64,000 bases of DNA from Thozetella sp. PMI_491 (lineage: Eukaryota > Ascomycota > Sordariomycetes > Chaetosphaeriales > Chaetosphaeriaceae), in contig MU270022.1 in assembly GCA_021432635.1 (NCBI GenBank), forward strand, positions 372,001 to 436,000, in the 5' to 3' direction. Below, piece after piece: positions 20,638 to 34,882 of the stretch. Made by a program: the position numbers and the translations under genes. Numbering within the stretch: position 1 is the first letter of the stretch; every line of letters starts with the position of its first letter. Below the pieces are notes generated by a model. That model was not told the origin of the DNA. It saw nothing but the letters and a program-made list of their open reading frames with translations, and did not search any database.

Positions 20638-23600
20638 TGTTATAGCTGCTAGCCCTGACTATAGATTAGACTATTTATTGTGAGTATATAGATGGATAGA
20701 TAGTTATAGCTGCCTAGTAGCTGCCTAGCTATTGATCTCTGTATAGCTGTGTATGTTAAGATTGTAGTAAGTAGAGGAGCTATGGATGCCTAGAGGCCCT
20801 AGCTCCCTGGATATACCCCTGATTAGAGCTAGAGAGTAGCTATACTGCCTCTTTCTCCCTAATCTTTATCTTAGAGTCTTTAGTTACTTATCTAGAGTAT
20901 AGTTAACTAGCTTTATTACTGCCTTGTAAAGCTTGTTGTAATACTACTTTAAGATTTAAAACACTATAGCTGAAAAGCTTAGAATATCCTACCTTTATAG
21001 ACAACTTATACCGAGCTTTGTGGAGTTGTTTTATAATAGAATAATCTTAGCTTTAAGGAGCTGTTAACTATTATTTATGCTAAGCGTTAACTATACCTAG
21101 TTTAACTAGCTGGATTATAATCTTATTAGTATTGACTTATACCTTTTTTTTCTAACTTGATTTATTAGTAAGTAAGTGATAAAACTATTAACTTATAACT
21201 AATGCCTTAATTATAGCTGGTATTATTCCTTTTTTACTTTCTTTGTTTTTATATGTTTTTATGCTTAATCTCTACTATATGTATATATATAAGAGAAAGC
21301 CTTATAAATACTTATTATATAATATAAGAGTAATATATTATAAATCCCCTTTCTTCCTTTAAGCCCTAATTATATTACTCTTTACTCTGGGGAATCTTTT
21401 TTATATGTGAGAATAGCTTTAAGAGAACCCTTATATAAAGCTATAAGCTTGTTGTTAGGAGGTGCTCTTATTTACCTCTTTACTATTATACTAGTCCTTT
21501 TAAAGGATAATATCTCTTTAATATATAGATTTTTTGTCTTAAAGGATAATTATTAGAGTTATTTTAGGTATTAAATATATTAGAAGTAGTGGAAAGCTGT
21601 TATAAAAGACGTGGCACTATTAGATACTGTTAATAGTAAGTAGCTTTCCACTAAGATTTAAGACTATGTTGTAGAGCTTTTAGTATAGCCTTTAAGACTA
21701 ATAGTTAAAGGCTAAAGTAAGCCTGTGGAGCTTATATATGATAATTTAGTTGACTAGATCTTTATATATCTTATTATAAGAGAATTATTATTAGCTTTAA
21801 TAATAGTGGGTAAGTACTATAAAGACTAGATAATAGAGTTATTATAGTTATTATATATAGTATAAGACTAGCTCTTCTCTTACTTTAACTAGTAAGTTAT
21901 ATTAAAAGATTAAGTTTATTCTTTAAAAGCTTTTATAGCTAACTTTTTAATGTGATAATATAACTAGGTACTGCCTAGTATAGAAGTATTATCTTTAAAT
22001 TAATAATAAGTATTTATAATGTTAAGCTAACCTAAAACTATCTCTAACCTCCCTTATCTAGAAGACTTATAAATAGGGAAGAGTCTAGACTATAAGGACT
22101 AGGAAATCTAGATTGAGAATAAACTAATAATAGATTAGGTAATCTTTTCTATTAAGGTGGAAAAAATAGCTTATATTATTAGTTAGACTATTAGTGTAGC
22201 AGTATAGTGACTATACTTATAGATAGCTTAAGGTATAGTTAACTCTTTTATAGATTTTATAGAGTTATTAGACTTTTTTAATACTTATTTCTTTAATTAG
22301 ATAAAGAAGTAGATAGCTTATATAAAGCTTAAGTATATATAGTTTATAAAAGGCTTTGATTTTAATAAGTTTATTATAAAGTTTATAACTTAAGTATAAT
22401 ATATTAAACTATATAAAAAAGACTAGAAAGAAACTCTATATAAAATACTTTATATAGACCTTAGAAAAGCTATAATTAGCTAATATAATAATATTATAAT
22501 ACTATTTTAAGAATATATTATAATAGCTTAAAAGTATGCCTTTTTAGACTAATAAGAATATAAATAGGCAGCTTATTACTAGTAAAGTATTTTTTAGCAA
22601 ATAAAAACCCCTAGATTAGTATTATATACAACTCTGTTCCTTGTTTAACCTTATAAAGGAATATCCTACCTAAGACCCTTTATACCCCTAGTAAAGGCTA
22701 CTCCTTAACTAGTAGTACTAATTAAATATTATTTTAACTATAATTAACCTAGCTATAGGGCTATAATATATTTTAAGCTAAAATAACTTAGACTAGTTAT
22801 ATAGATCTTAAAGCTTAATAAGAATAATAATAGTAATACCTTAGAAGAGGATTAAGAGGAATAATTAACTAGTAATAATACTAGAAGCTTTAATTATAAC
22901 TTATTAAACTAATAGGCTAAGAGTAAGCCTTTACCCTAGCTGTTATTATAATATTAATAAGAGTTAACCTTAACCTTATATATCTAATTAGGGAGAAGTA
23001 ACTAATAATACTTATAAAGCTTTTATTTATAAGTATAATACTATGATTTAATATTTTAATTAATACTAAAGTTAATATTTACCTTTTACTATAACTAGAC
23101 CTTGTTAAATAAGTTGTTAAGTAGCTAGGAGTATAATATTAGAAGCTGTTAAAGCTAGTCTTTATTAAGGGCTTTAATAGGGTCTTATCTTAAAAGATCT
23201 TTAATGCTTTAATAATCTATTTATTATTAGATCGTTATAAGCTCTTAAATTAATTATTACTAGAGCTAGCGATAAGCTATAAGTTAATTATAAGTAGTAA
23301 GTTCCTAGAGGAACACTATATTATTATTATATTATATAATTATAAGATCTACTAGCCTTTTACCTCCCTACCTATATATAATATCTTTAATATTATTTTT
23401 TCCCCTTATATAAAGCCCTTATATATAAGGATAAACTACTAGTATAACGTCAAACGTTATACTTTAGCCTAGAACTATGATAAAAAGCGTTAATTAAACA
23501 GGTATTACTTAAGACAAATATTTATAATCTAAAGAGTATCTTTAGACTTTAAACCTATAAGTAAACCTAATTACTACTTCTTAGCTATAAGTAAACCTAT

Positions 23601-26600
23601 TATAAGGATAAAGTATACCTATAGTTATTCTTAAGATAATAGTTTTAGGAAGATAAAGTATTATCTTAGGGATAAGCTTTATATATTACTACCTCTATTA
23701 TAAAAGCTATTAAAGGTAAAAAATTAATTATTTCCTGTCTCTCTATCTTTAATTAGTATAGCTAGGTTTAAAAGGGAATAGTTATAGATAGAGAATAGTA
23801 TAAATCTAGACTACTTTATTAGAACTATCTTTTTAAATAAGATTAATACTATAATTTAGAATAAGAGACTAGAGGCTTTCCCTAATAAACCTAAAGTAGA
23901 GAAGTTAGTCTATAAGTATTAGTTAGACTATCTTATAGATCTAGCCCTTTTTTTCTCTTATTAGTAATCTGATGAGCTACCTCTAGATAATTAATAGAGT
24001 AAGATTAAGATTAACCTAATTACCCTTTTTAAGGTTAAGACATACTTATTATATAAAATAAGTGTGGACTAGCTAGAGTATATATAAGACTATCTGATAA
24101 AGAGCTATTAAAAAGGCTTTATTATATATAGTAAAGTGTTTATAGTGTTGCCTGTTTTTATTATTAAGAAACCCTATAAAGGATAGTGCTTTTATATAGA
24201 TTATAGGTGTTTTAATATTATTTTTAGGAAGGATATCTTTTTTTTACCCCTAATTAATAAAATACTAAACTAAATCTTTTATATAAAGGTCTTTATAAAG
24301 CTAGATATTTAATAAGTATTTTATTAAATTAGGCTTTATCTTAACTTTATTAATCTAATTATATTTTAGACTAAGTTTAATATATTTATATATTGGGTTA
24401 TACCCTTTAGCCTAACTAATAGGCTAGTAGTTTTTTAAGCTTATATTAATAAGGTATTAAGTAACTTATTAGATATTTATTATACTACTTATATAGATAA
24501 TATATTAATCTACTCTAATTACCTAAAAGATTATAATAGCTATATATAATAAGTGGTTAAATAGCTATAGAATATTAAACTATATAGTAATATTAAGAAG
24601 ACTAAGTATTATACTATTAGTATTAAATTCCTAGGATTTATAATTATTATAAGAGGTCTTTATATAGACCCTAATAAGATAGTTATAATTATAGACTAAA
24701 AGCCCCTTAAGAATATATATAAGATATACTCTTTTATTAGGTTTTATAACTTTTATTATTATTTTATATATAATTTTAATTATATTATAAAGCTTTTAAT
24801 AGATCTAACTAAGACTAGTATACTATTTATATAGGAAAAGTATTAATAGGATATATTTAATTAATTAAAATATAGTTTAACTAATACTTTTATCTTTAGC
24901 TATTACTTATTAATTATTAAGACTATATTAGAAATAGATATTTCTAATAGTATTTTAAGAGTAGTATTACTTTAAAGACACTTTAATTAAAGCTAGTATT
25001 TAATTAGTTATTTTTCTAAGAAGATAATTAGTGTTAAGACTAGATATTTAATCTAGAATAAGGAGTTATTAATAATAATTTATACCTATAAGTATTAATA
25101 AGTTAAGCTTATAGGACTAATTATCCCTTTTATAATTATAATTAATTATAAAGCCTTTAAGTACTTTATAACTAAGTATTTCTTAAATAATAAATAAGTA
25201 TATTAGGCTTAAAAACTATCTACTTATAACTATAAGATTACCTATTAACTAGGCAAGTAAAATATCTTAGCTAACACCTTATTAAGGAAATTAAAACTTA
25301 TTTATATAATAAGAGAATACTATGATTAAAAGTAAACTATAAAAATACTAGATCCCTAGTAGGTAGTTCTTATCTATATAATCTTCTTACCTACTATTAA
25401 AATTACTGTTATAAAACTATTAAACAACGTATTATTAATAGATTAGATCCTATAGGTAAATCAAGCTGTAAAAAAGAGTTAATAATATATAAACTCCTCT
25501 AATTAGGGCTTTAGAATAGATCTTTTACTCTATAATAATCTCTTTATTATCTTAGATATATTAGGTTTAGATAATATACTCTTTTAAATTACCCTTATTA
25601 AATAAGCCTATAAACTTAAAGTTAATAGGTATTTAAGATATAGTAAGACAAAAAAACTATTAAAAAGGCTGTATTACTAGTTATTATTAAGTGCTAATAT
25701 AGGATAATATATTATAAATTATTAATCTTATTATTAAAGTAAGATCTTATATAATAAGACTTTTAAACTATTCTAACTACTTCTTATCTTATTAATACTA
25801 TAGTAAGATATTATAATTAATAGTAAGAATATATCTAAGGACTATATTAGGTATAATTATGCCTAGGTTATTATAGATTACCTTAATAAATACCCCTTTA
25901 TACTCTTAGAGTATAAAGCTAATACTATTAAAGATATAATAAAGTTATTCTATACTTATATCTAGTATATCTTTAGCTTTTTTAATATTATAGTCTTTAA
26001 TTATAGACTATAGTTTATCTTAGCCTTTATAGATGAGATATACTGGCTAATAAGTATAAAGTAGAAACTCTTTACTATTAATTATCTTTAGATAAATAAT
26101 AACTCTAAAGTAATAATATAGTAGATTAACTAGAAGCTGTATTACTATTATAGCTACTTTTAAGATAACTAGTTAAAGTATTTACTAGTATTAGACTTTA
26201 TATAAGTAACTACTCTTTATATAAGTATTAGAGTAGCTCCTTATAAGATTAATATAAGGATAATATTAAAGTTATATTATAATTAGTATAAGTAAATAAC
26301 TATTAAGTAAGGCTATACTAAGAATTTAATACGATTAAAGGCTTAGTAGTTTATAAATTATGCTTATAAAGTGTAGAAGTAGGTAAAGGAATACTTAGTT
26401 ATAATATAGGCTTATTAAAGCCGTTAAGCTAATAAGTACTATTAAAAGCTTAATTTTAAGATTAGTGATTAAGCCTTTGTCTTTATAAAGGGATAGAGCT
26501 TTAATTAGCTTAGTTTAAAGCTAGAGAAGTAGATAGATAGCTTATTTAAGATTATAAAGGTATATAATAATACTTATATATTAGATTTTTTATTATCTTA

Positions 26601-28015
26601 TAAAATATACCTAGTATTTAATATAAGCTAGCTATAAAAAGCATTAAATAACCCACTCTTAGGGTAATTATAACTAGAGCTAGAGCCTGATATTATTAAT
26701 AGAGAGCCTAAATAAGAGGTTAATTATTTAAAGGTATTATATATCTACTATAGGAAACTATAATATAAGGCCTAGTAGGTAAGGTATAATCCTAATAATA
26801 AGTAGTATTATACCTCTAGCTTTTATAATATATTATAAATAATTTAATACTTTTATAAGGAATATCTAGATACTCCTAGACTACTAGTAAAGCTAAATAA
26901 ATAGCTTTAAGCTATTAAAGATAATTAGTAGCTAGATAGCTTTAATTAGGATAATAAGCCTTATAAACTTAGTACCTAAAGAAACCTTTACTAGCAGCCC
27001 TACTTTTAATAGATAGTAACTTTAAGGGTTACTAACTCTAGATTCTCTTATAATTTAGCTATAATCTTAGAGTTATAATCTCTTTAAGTCTTGCCTTATC
27101 TAATAACTAGATGAAAATACTTTTATTAAAAGGGGTAGGGTTAGTATTTTCTAATACTTACCCTAAGAATATACTAGTAAATATGTTAGTATAATAGTCT
27201 AGCCAACTATTTAGGGTCTTAAAGGTAAATATTAGGCTAGTATTTAACTCTAGATATAATTAGGAGTTTTTCCTTATGGAACTATTCCTACTATCTTTTT
27301 AAATGTAAAAAGCTGGCTAAAATCACTGGTAATAGTAATAGGTTTCCTTATATATTTATCCCTAACTTTAAGGTCTTTTAGTAAGATAAATAAACCCTAT
27401 ATACTTTGTAAATATTACTTTAGAGTTAAAAAGGATAGTATTTAAACTAATTTATAAGGGTAACCTTTAGGTATATTGTTAAGCCTATTAAAAACACCCT
27501 TATTAAGATTAAGCTCTACCTAGTGGGATTACTTATATAACCTAGAGAAATATAGATAGTAGCTGGTTTTTTTTTTATATAGAAAAGAGAGGGTTAATAC
27601 AGGAAAACCTTAGAGGATAAAGTATATACTTAGTATTGCCTGTATTAATTTACTTTACTTTTTATCTTCTTTTTTTAAGGATGAAAAATAAGCTTTAAGA
27701 GGGGGGTAGTATTATAACTGCTAGCCCTGACTATGGATCAAACTATTTATTATAAGTATATAGACGGATAAATAGCTATAACTGCCTAGTAACTGCCTAG
27801 TTACTGATCTCTGTATAGCTATATATATTAAGATCGTAGTAAGTAGAGGAGTTATAGATGTTTAAAGGCCCTAGCTCTTTAGATATACCTCTGATCAGAG
27901 CTAGAGAATAGCTATGCTGCCTCTTTCTCCCTAATCTCTATCTTAGAGTCTTTAGTTACTTATCTAGAGTATAGTTAACTAGCCCTGTTGCTTCTCTGTA
28001 AAGCTTGTTGTAATA
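20638..28015 (+). mobile_element. Two-LTR Ty3/Gypsy element, 7.4 kb, broken
   Basis: LTRs of 306 bp lie at 20638-20943 and 27710-28015 (TGTTATAGCTGCTAGCC .. GCTTGTTGTAATA). A G-rich polypurine tract (AAGAGGGGGG) sits just before the 3' LTR at about 27697-27706. A reverse-transcriptase region of Gypsy type is recognisable at about 24170-24450, followed by RNase H and integrase-like parts. Coding is destroyed by very many changes. The flanking 5-mers (AGTAT left, ATAAG right) do not match, and the flanks are chromovirus pieces in opposite orientations. Confidence 0.75.
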
Positions 28016-31000
28016 ATAAGAAAGGATTATTATACCTAGTTATCTTCTTTTTAAAAAAGTTTAAAGGAGTAAAAATTAACTATTAGATATATATAATAAA
28101 AAACTAATAGTTATTATTAAAGCTTTTAAAGAATAAAAAGTATATCTTTATAAAGTATAATATTAAGTTATTATTTATATAGATTATAAAGACCTTACTT
28201 ATTTTATAATTAATAAAAAGCTTAATAAATAATAAATTAAATAGATTAAATTCCTTTTTAAGTTTAATTTTAAGATAATATATAAAGAAAAACTAAAAAA
28301 TATTACGATAAACACCTTTAGCTAATAAAAAGACTATATATAAGAATTAAAACTATATATATAAAATATTTTAATAGTTTTAAAAGATAAAAGCTTAGGC
28401 AAGGCTTTTTAAGAGCTAAATATTATCTTTTAAGTTTTTTTAAACTCTAACTAGACTAATAAGATTAAGAAAGTCTTTAATAATTAAGATTTTATAGACT
28501 TTATATAAAAAAGCTTTAGTAAAAATATAGAAAAGAAAAATAAAGTCTATTAATTCTATAGAAAAATCTATATCTTTAATACCTTATAATAAAATTTAAT
28601 AAAAGAATTATATAAAATCCTCTCTTATAGATATTAAAGAGTTATTAAGACTTTAGAATAACTATATTATACCTATAACTTTTTTAAAGTTAAAAAAGTT
28701 ATAAAAGAAGTAATTAAAGAATATAATAAATATAATAAAAGTAAAGTAAATTAGTATAAGATCTATAGAGAATTATAACTCTTTTTAATCCTTAAAAAGT
28801 TATAAAACTTTGTCTTTTTAAACTTTATTATAAAACTATTATTATTAAAGAAACCCTTAATTAAAGTATCTTTTAATAATATCTTAGTAATTACTAATAG
28901 GCTTATTAAGTATAGCTATTTTATCCTATATAAAAAAGCTAATAATATTAAAGAACTAGCCTATATATTTATAAAAAATATTATTATAAACTATAAATTA
29001 TTAGATAAGTGTTAAAAGGTAAGATAAGTAATTAATTTTGATGACATAAGTAATGGAATACATATAAAAAGTGGGTCTGGCTAGTGGATCTTTTAAGGTG
29101 GAAGTGTAAGTGTATTTAAGTGTGTGTGTAAAAGGATAAAGATCTAAGATTTAAATCAGGGAGTAAAGCTATATATATATAAACTATATAGCCCTACTAA
29201 TTACTATATTAAGATAGCCCATCTTTTACCATATTAGTATACTCATAAAGACCAACGTATAAAACGCTCGCTTATATTTAAAACGCTTCATCTCCTTACG
29301 CATTTTATACCCTTACTAGTAGATATATATTAAAAGGGCTTAGCGTATATTTTAGTCTGTTTTAAGCGTTTTTATATGGTATAGTTGTTTTATATGGAAG
29401 GTGGCCGTTGTATGGAATCGTGGATGCTTTAAGGCGTGTAGTTGTTTTTACTCATATGGATCTTTTATAAGTATAGGGCTTTCTTGCCTACCCTAGAGGT
29501 ATATGGCCCGTGCGTTTTATAATATATATTTTAGGATCCATATTTAATAGTGGGTCACATATTAACAATAAGCTAGTTAGTAATAAAAATAAACTATTTA
29601 CCTTAAACTTTTAAAAAGCTTTTATAACTTAATTTAAAACTAAATATTAACTGTTAATAATTTATTACCCTTAATTTAATAGATAAATAAAAAGACTTAA
29701 TTAGACTATAAAATAATTAGATATAACTATTATTAATTATTTAATTTACTTATAATAATACTAGATAAGAATTAACTAAAATATCTCTATTCTTTACTAA
29801 TTATAGCTTTAAACTAGAAGTTTATTAAACCCCTTTTAACTTAAAAGAGAATCTTAGAGTAAGATTAAGAGTTAAAGAACTAAAAATCTTATATAAACTT
29901 ATAAAGAAAGAACTTAAGTTTATTTATAATAAAATAAGTAAATATATTAACTAGAAAAGATTAAAGGGACTAACTTTTTAAAAGAAAGATAAGGTTTACC
30001 TTTTATAAAAGAATATTAAAATAATAGAACTAAGTAATAAATTAGATTTTAAAAAATTAGGACTATTTTAAATTAAAAAGTAAACTAGTAAAGTTACCTA
30101 TAAGTTAAAATTATCTCTAATAATATAAATATATCTTATTTTTTATATTTTACTACTTAAACTAATACTAAAAAAATACTAGATTAAATAAATATATAAA
30201 AGTTAATAAATAATTAAAATATAAAGTTAAAAGTATTATTAACTTTTATAATACTAAAGATAAATTAGAATACTTAGTTAAGTAGGTAAGATATAATACT
30301 AGTAAAAATATATAAGAACCTAATAAATACTTAGAGAATTTATAGGAGCTTATTTAATAGTTCTACCTTTAAAACTTTAACTAGCTTATACTAAACTAAG
30401 GTTAGCTAATATAAAAGGGTTTAACCTAAAATCTAACTAAGAAGAAGAATCCCTTATATTAAGCTTGTTTAAGTAATTAAAAGTATAAGCCTTTATTAAT
30501 TCTTTAGTCTTTAAGTTTATAGATTTTTAAGTAAATAAATCTATATCTTTTATCTTTAAAGTTTTATACTACTTATATAAATAAGTTAGATAACTAACTA
30601 TAATAAAAATCTATATTTATAATATAAATAATACTTCTTTAGCTTTTTTCTTTTAAGATATAATTTCTTTTAATTATCTAAGTATTTTAGTATTACTAAT
30701 AATTATTAATAAATCTATACCTTTAATATATAAGACCTATAAAACTTATAAGATAAAGCTACTAAGGATTTATTATATATATAATCTTACTTTATATACT
30801 TAAAGCATTTTAACGCCTTTTTATTTAACATCTTATATATTAGATTATATTTAAAATAAAAAGAATATATTATATTAAAGGAAAGTATAAACCTATATAA
30901 ATTAATTTAAGCAGCTAATATATAACACTTATAAGTTTTATTAGCTATAAAGTTTTATTTCTCTATATAACTAGACATCTTATTAAAATATAATAATAAA

Positions 31001-31521
31001 GAAGGAAAGAATTATAATGACTTATTAACTAATAAATATAAGCTAGGGCTTACTTATAGATTATTATAAATATTAATATAAAAAGAAAAGCTTATATTAT
31101 AATTAAGATATTAACTACCTTTTTATAGCTGTTAATAAAGCCTAGTGCCTTAGGCTAGTAGTTAATAAGGGTAAAACCCTTAATAAATACCTTAAGTATT
31201 TATATAGATACTTAGCTAATTAAAAAGAATTACTTAGATTATTATAGTAAGCTTAACGCTTTAAATTACTTAGATTACTATAATAAGCCTAATAAGCTAT
31301 AAAGAGTAATCTTATATATAAGACTATAGTCTCTACCTAGATAGATTAGTTAGCCTTTACTCTTTAATAATTAATCTATACTTAGTTTATAAGCTTAACA
31401 TTTATACTATTAGATCTTACCTTATATTAATTAATACTCTACTTATCTCTACCCTCTCTACCTTAGGAAAGAATCCCCTATATATTAAAAATACTAACCT
31501 TAGGATCTTAGTGTTATAACA
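28016..31521 (+). mobile_element. Ty3/Gypsy chromovirus fragment, 3' half, plus strand, split by a solo LTR
   Basis: Collinear with 55500-58467 of the full-length chromovirus, from the RNase H region through integrase and chromodomain to a 3' LTR at 31095-31521. A 558-bp solo LTR (29010-29567) interrupts it. Removing that insert restores collinearity with 56490-56510 of the full copy. Broken, many changes. Confidence 0.75.
29010..29567 (-). mobile_element. Solo 558-bp LTR (copy B) with 5-bp target duplication
   Basis: From TGTTAAAAGG to ATATTAACA, reverse orientation to copy A. ATAAG occurs on both sides (29005-29009 and 29568-29572). No internal region is present, so this is a solo LTR left by LTR-LTR recombination, inserted in the chromovirus fragment. 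Confidence 0.85.
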
Positions 31522-31524
31522 CTT

Positions 31525-32060
31525 TAAGCTACTATAATTTATAAGACCTATTAAATTATAGCTAATTAAATATATATAAAGAAATAATATAAACTAATAG
31601 AAAAAACCCTATTTATCTTAGCTTAATAAGCTAAATAAGTAGTAAAATAAATATAAGATAATAATAAACCTAAAGTAGCTTTTTAATAGGACTAAAAAGT
31701 AGAGTAAGATAAAACTTATTAAGCAGTAATTAATAACTACCTTAGGACTAATTATAAGCTAGTAGATAACTTATTATTTTAAGGCCTTAAATATAAAAGA
31801 TATAAAAAACTATAATAATATAAAAGCTTCTTACTTATATAAGTATATATAAGTAAAATAAGCCTTTAAGCCTTCTTATATTAAAGGAAGGTATTAAGGA
31901 TTAAATCACTAATATATAGCTATAAAAAAGACAGAGAAATAATCTATTATATTATTTTACACTATAAATAAAAGCAAGGCTTTTAAGACTATTTATAAGC
32001 TATTATTACCCTTTAAGTAATACTTATATAAATAAATATTAATACTCTTTTTAATAGATT
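31525..32060 (+). repeat. Unclassified A+T-rich repeat U, copy 1
   Basis: Shares about 500 bp with 41265-42369 (for example ATATAAACTAATA followed by collinear sequence). The family is unknown. The left side is cut by the chromovirus LTR ending at 31521. Confidence 0.55.
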
Positions 32061-32275
32061 AAATATAATAAAAAAAAGAGAAAATAAGTAAAACTTTATA
32101 TTAAGAACTCTAAATAAAGATAACTAAGAGTAGCCTAAGGGTTTATTAGCCTAGTAATAACTTTACTAGAGATAGTAATAAATAAGGGTAAAAGAGTCCC
32201 TTTAGCTAGGGGTAATTAAGGGTTAGTAAGGCCTAAAAGTATAATATAAACTATTATAGTTAAGCTTATAAACTA

Positions 32276-32552
32276 AGTAGATTAATTATTAAAGAGTAAA
32301 AGCTAGTTAATCTATTTAAGTAAAGACTATAGTCTTAAATATTAAGTTGTTCTTTATTACTTACTTAAAGCTATTAAAGCTTTAAAAGCTTTAGAGTGTT
32401 AAAATAGTTATAAGCCTTATAAGCTTTATTTTAACTAGTTAAATATTTATATAAATATCTTAAGTATTTATTAGGGGTTTTATCTATTATAACTATTATA
32501 GTTAAACACTAAGTTATATTAATAATTATAAGGAAATAGCTAATACCTTAGT
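32276..32552 (-). mobile_element. Partial chromovirus LTR, minus strand
   Basis: Matches the inner two thirds of the LTR at 16313-16743 in the same orientation and is followed by the same CTCTTCTTT-type purine-tract complement. A 5' or 3' half could not be attached to it. Confidence 0.55.
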
Positions 32553-32896
32553 TATAATATATAAACTCTTCTTTTCTTATTTTTATTTACTTTTTAATTA
32601 GTTTTTTTAATTAGTTTTTTTATTTATTTTTTTATTTATTTTTTTATTTATAAATTTAAAATATCTTATTTATTTAAAAGCTTTATAATATAATATATAT
32701 ATAGTTATAATCAGCTTTTCTTCTAGTATTTACTAATATAAAAAGCTTATTTAAGTAATTATATATAATATATATATTTAATATATATATTATTTTAATA
32801 CAGATAATATAATACATATATTATATTTAATATAAGATAATACAATATATATATTATATTATATATTATATTGTATTTTATATAAAACATAACTCA
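32553..32896. other. Low-complexity A+T tract at the right edge of the first block
   Basis: Runs of TTTTTATTTATT and TATATAATATA with no gene. It ends abruptly a few bases from the stop codon of the secreted-protein gene at 32897. Confidence 0.6.
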
Positions 32897-33541
32897 TTAG
32901 CTCTCACACATTATAAGCAACCCATCAACTACCTTCCAGAGCCTCCACTTAGCAAGCACATGAACATCTTCTATCTCCGCTTCAAGCACCAGCACGCTCC
33001 CCAAACCCGCGCCGTCTCTTATCCTGTCTAATTCCAGCGCACTCTGTGCCAATAACCCCGTAATCGACTGCCACGCCGGTGTCCCTACCCCTTTCAAACT
33101 GGACTCGAGTGGTGATAACTTAAGCGATAAGCTAAGCACAAACTTCGAGCGGTACATCTGTTCCGTCATGTTTGCTTCGAGGTAGATTGGGAGCGGAGAC
33201 GTCTGCGGATCGGGTGAAAAGGGGAACGAGATTCCGTCAAGGTATTCGGAGAGAAGTCGTTCAGAGAGATCCGTGATTATATACGGGATTCGGTGGATTA
33301 AGGACACGCAGACTTGTGATGAGAGGGAAAAGGTGACGGGGATTCGCTGGCCACCAGAGTATACGGTGATTGTGCTGCGGATAAGGGAGGGATCGTCAGG
33401 CGTTGGTAGATAAGTTAAGATGGGATGTTGAGAGGGTGGTGAGAATGAGATCGGCCGTTGGGGTAGTTCTTGATTAGCAGTCGCAACCGTGATGCGAAGA
33501 GAAACTACTAGAAACAAGAGACGGTGGATAGAGGTATACAT
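32897..33541 (-). CDS. Predicted secreted protein of unknown function, 214 aa
   Basis: One exon. The ATG at 33541 is chosen over an in-frame TTG at 33553. The N terminus, MYTSIHRLLFLVVSLRITVA, is a plausible signal peptide with cleavage near residue 22. The mature part (about 190 residues) has two Cys only, one in SSQVCVSL and one three residues from the end, and an alternating hydrophobic pattern (FVLSLSLKLSPLESSLKGVG; VLVLEAEIEDVHVLAKWRLW) suggestive of a beta-rich fold. One Asn-linked glycosylation motif (NMT) is visible. I do not recognise the family. The stop lies at the very border of the A+T-rich block, so loss of an original 3' end cannot be excluded, although the frame itself shows no RIP-like damage. 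Confidence 0.65.
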   Translation of the reverse strand: MYTSIHRLLFLVVSLRITVATANQELPQRPISFSPPSQHPILTYLPTPDDPSLIRSTITVYSGGQRIPVTFSLSSQVCVSLIHRIPYIITDLSERLLSEYLDGISFPFSPDPQTSPLPIYLEANMTEQMYRSKFVLSLSLKLSPLESSLKGVGTPAWQSITGLLAQSALELDRIRDGAGLGSVLVLEAEIEDVHVLAKWRLWKVVDGLLIMCES

Positions 33542-34882
33542 CTTGAGAGTCAAGTATCGCAGTTCTTAACATGAAGGGACATCAGGAGGATGCAGGGCGT
33601 AACGTGTGGGGCGTGCGACGGGTGGATATTTTGGTGGGAAAGAGAGTTGTCTTAGGAACTGATAGCCGCATCTGTGAGCCGTGAAGCAAACGTCTATAAG
33701 TAAGGGGGTCACCCCCCGTCCCCCCGTTTGCCTGCGCCCCTCAGCTCACCCTCTGCTCTGGCTGGTGGCGCACGGCTCGCTTGGCCCCCTGCATGCGGAA
33801 TCACCGACCCACCCACACCTCGCATCACAAGGAGTTCAGCGGACATGGGCCTTAGGGACAGCTCCTCGTTTCCAACGGAGGCTTGGCCGACCGGACCTTG
33901 CCTCGCGTGGCGGCGTGACACAAGCCCACGACGAGCAAGGGCCCCCTCCCGAGGGCTAGACTGTCCAATCAAGTTCTCTCAAGTCCCACTTTCTCTCATG
34001 CAGTGACAGGCTAACAGATTCCATTTTCGAAGGACAGCGCTTAGGGATGCCCCACATAAATCAGCTGGACTAATTGAATTTCATCTTACGCCCCACGTGC
34101 CAAATGCTACCTGACGTGGAGCACCTGTTGCCCTTAGCGAATAGGAAGGATTATCCGCCCGTCATGCGGTTTTATTACGCGCCGATATTTTAAATTTTCT
34201 GCCAAAACCGGCCCGAGCCGAGACGGCCGTTTCTTAACAGTGCTCCTAGCCCCGTATCTGCACGTCTCCTTTCACACAAAAGTCTGTGCTCAAATATGGC
34301 ATGTTTCGAACTAGAAAAATATATATCATGCGACTAAGAATGACAATTATCCCCAAGAGCTACCCCGTGGTTATGGCCTGGTAGATTTTCTTTTCAAGAC
34401 CCGTTGCCTGATTTCTGCTTGTTGGCGGCGCAGTGTGAGGAGACGGGTCGTATTTTTAGAGGTGCACGTTTGATAGCTTGGCCAACTCCCTTGTCCTGAA
34501 ACACCAACAGCATTCAACATGGCTGCGGGCGAAGGACGGGGGAGCAAGCTACCTTCCAATCAAAATAACGTCTATCCCGGAATCGTGTTTCTTCATTGGC
34601 TACTCAGTCTACCTGCGCTGCCAGTTTCGGTTGATTCTGCTTTCTCCACAGCGTGGGAGCACAGCGTGGGGGCCAGTACCAACAGCGCTTAAGTTGTTGG
34701 TCTCAGACGATGCGATGGCTGCTGGTGGCCCTTGGGGATGATAAGTCGAACCGACTCCTTTTGTCAATAATGTCTCCCTTCTTCCATTCCTTACCGAGCT
34801 CTATTCATCGTCGCTAATCTCTCCAGAGTTACTGCCGCCTGTGTTTTGCTCTTGATCTTACTTGCACTTCTATACTGCAGTC
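33542..34882. other. Divergent intergenic region, with a G+C-rich patch
   Basis: It separates the minus-strand secreted-protein gene from the plus-strand protease-like gene, so it should hold both promoters. A G+C-rich patch at about 33700-33970 is open in three overlapping frames on both strands, which is a composition effect, not evidence of genes. GGGGGTCACCCCC at 33704-33716 is a perfect palindrome and may be a zinc-finger site. No repeat was seen. Confidence 0.5.

Noticed and set aside
33681-34006. Three overlapping frames of 87-92 codons on both strands
   Set aside because: They coincide in a G+C-rich patch where stops are rare, share no domain, and lie in a divergent promoter region.
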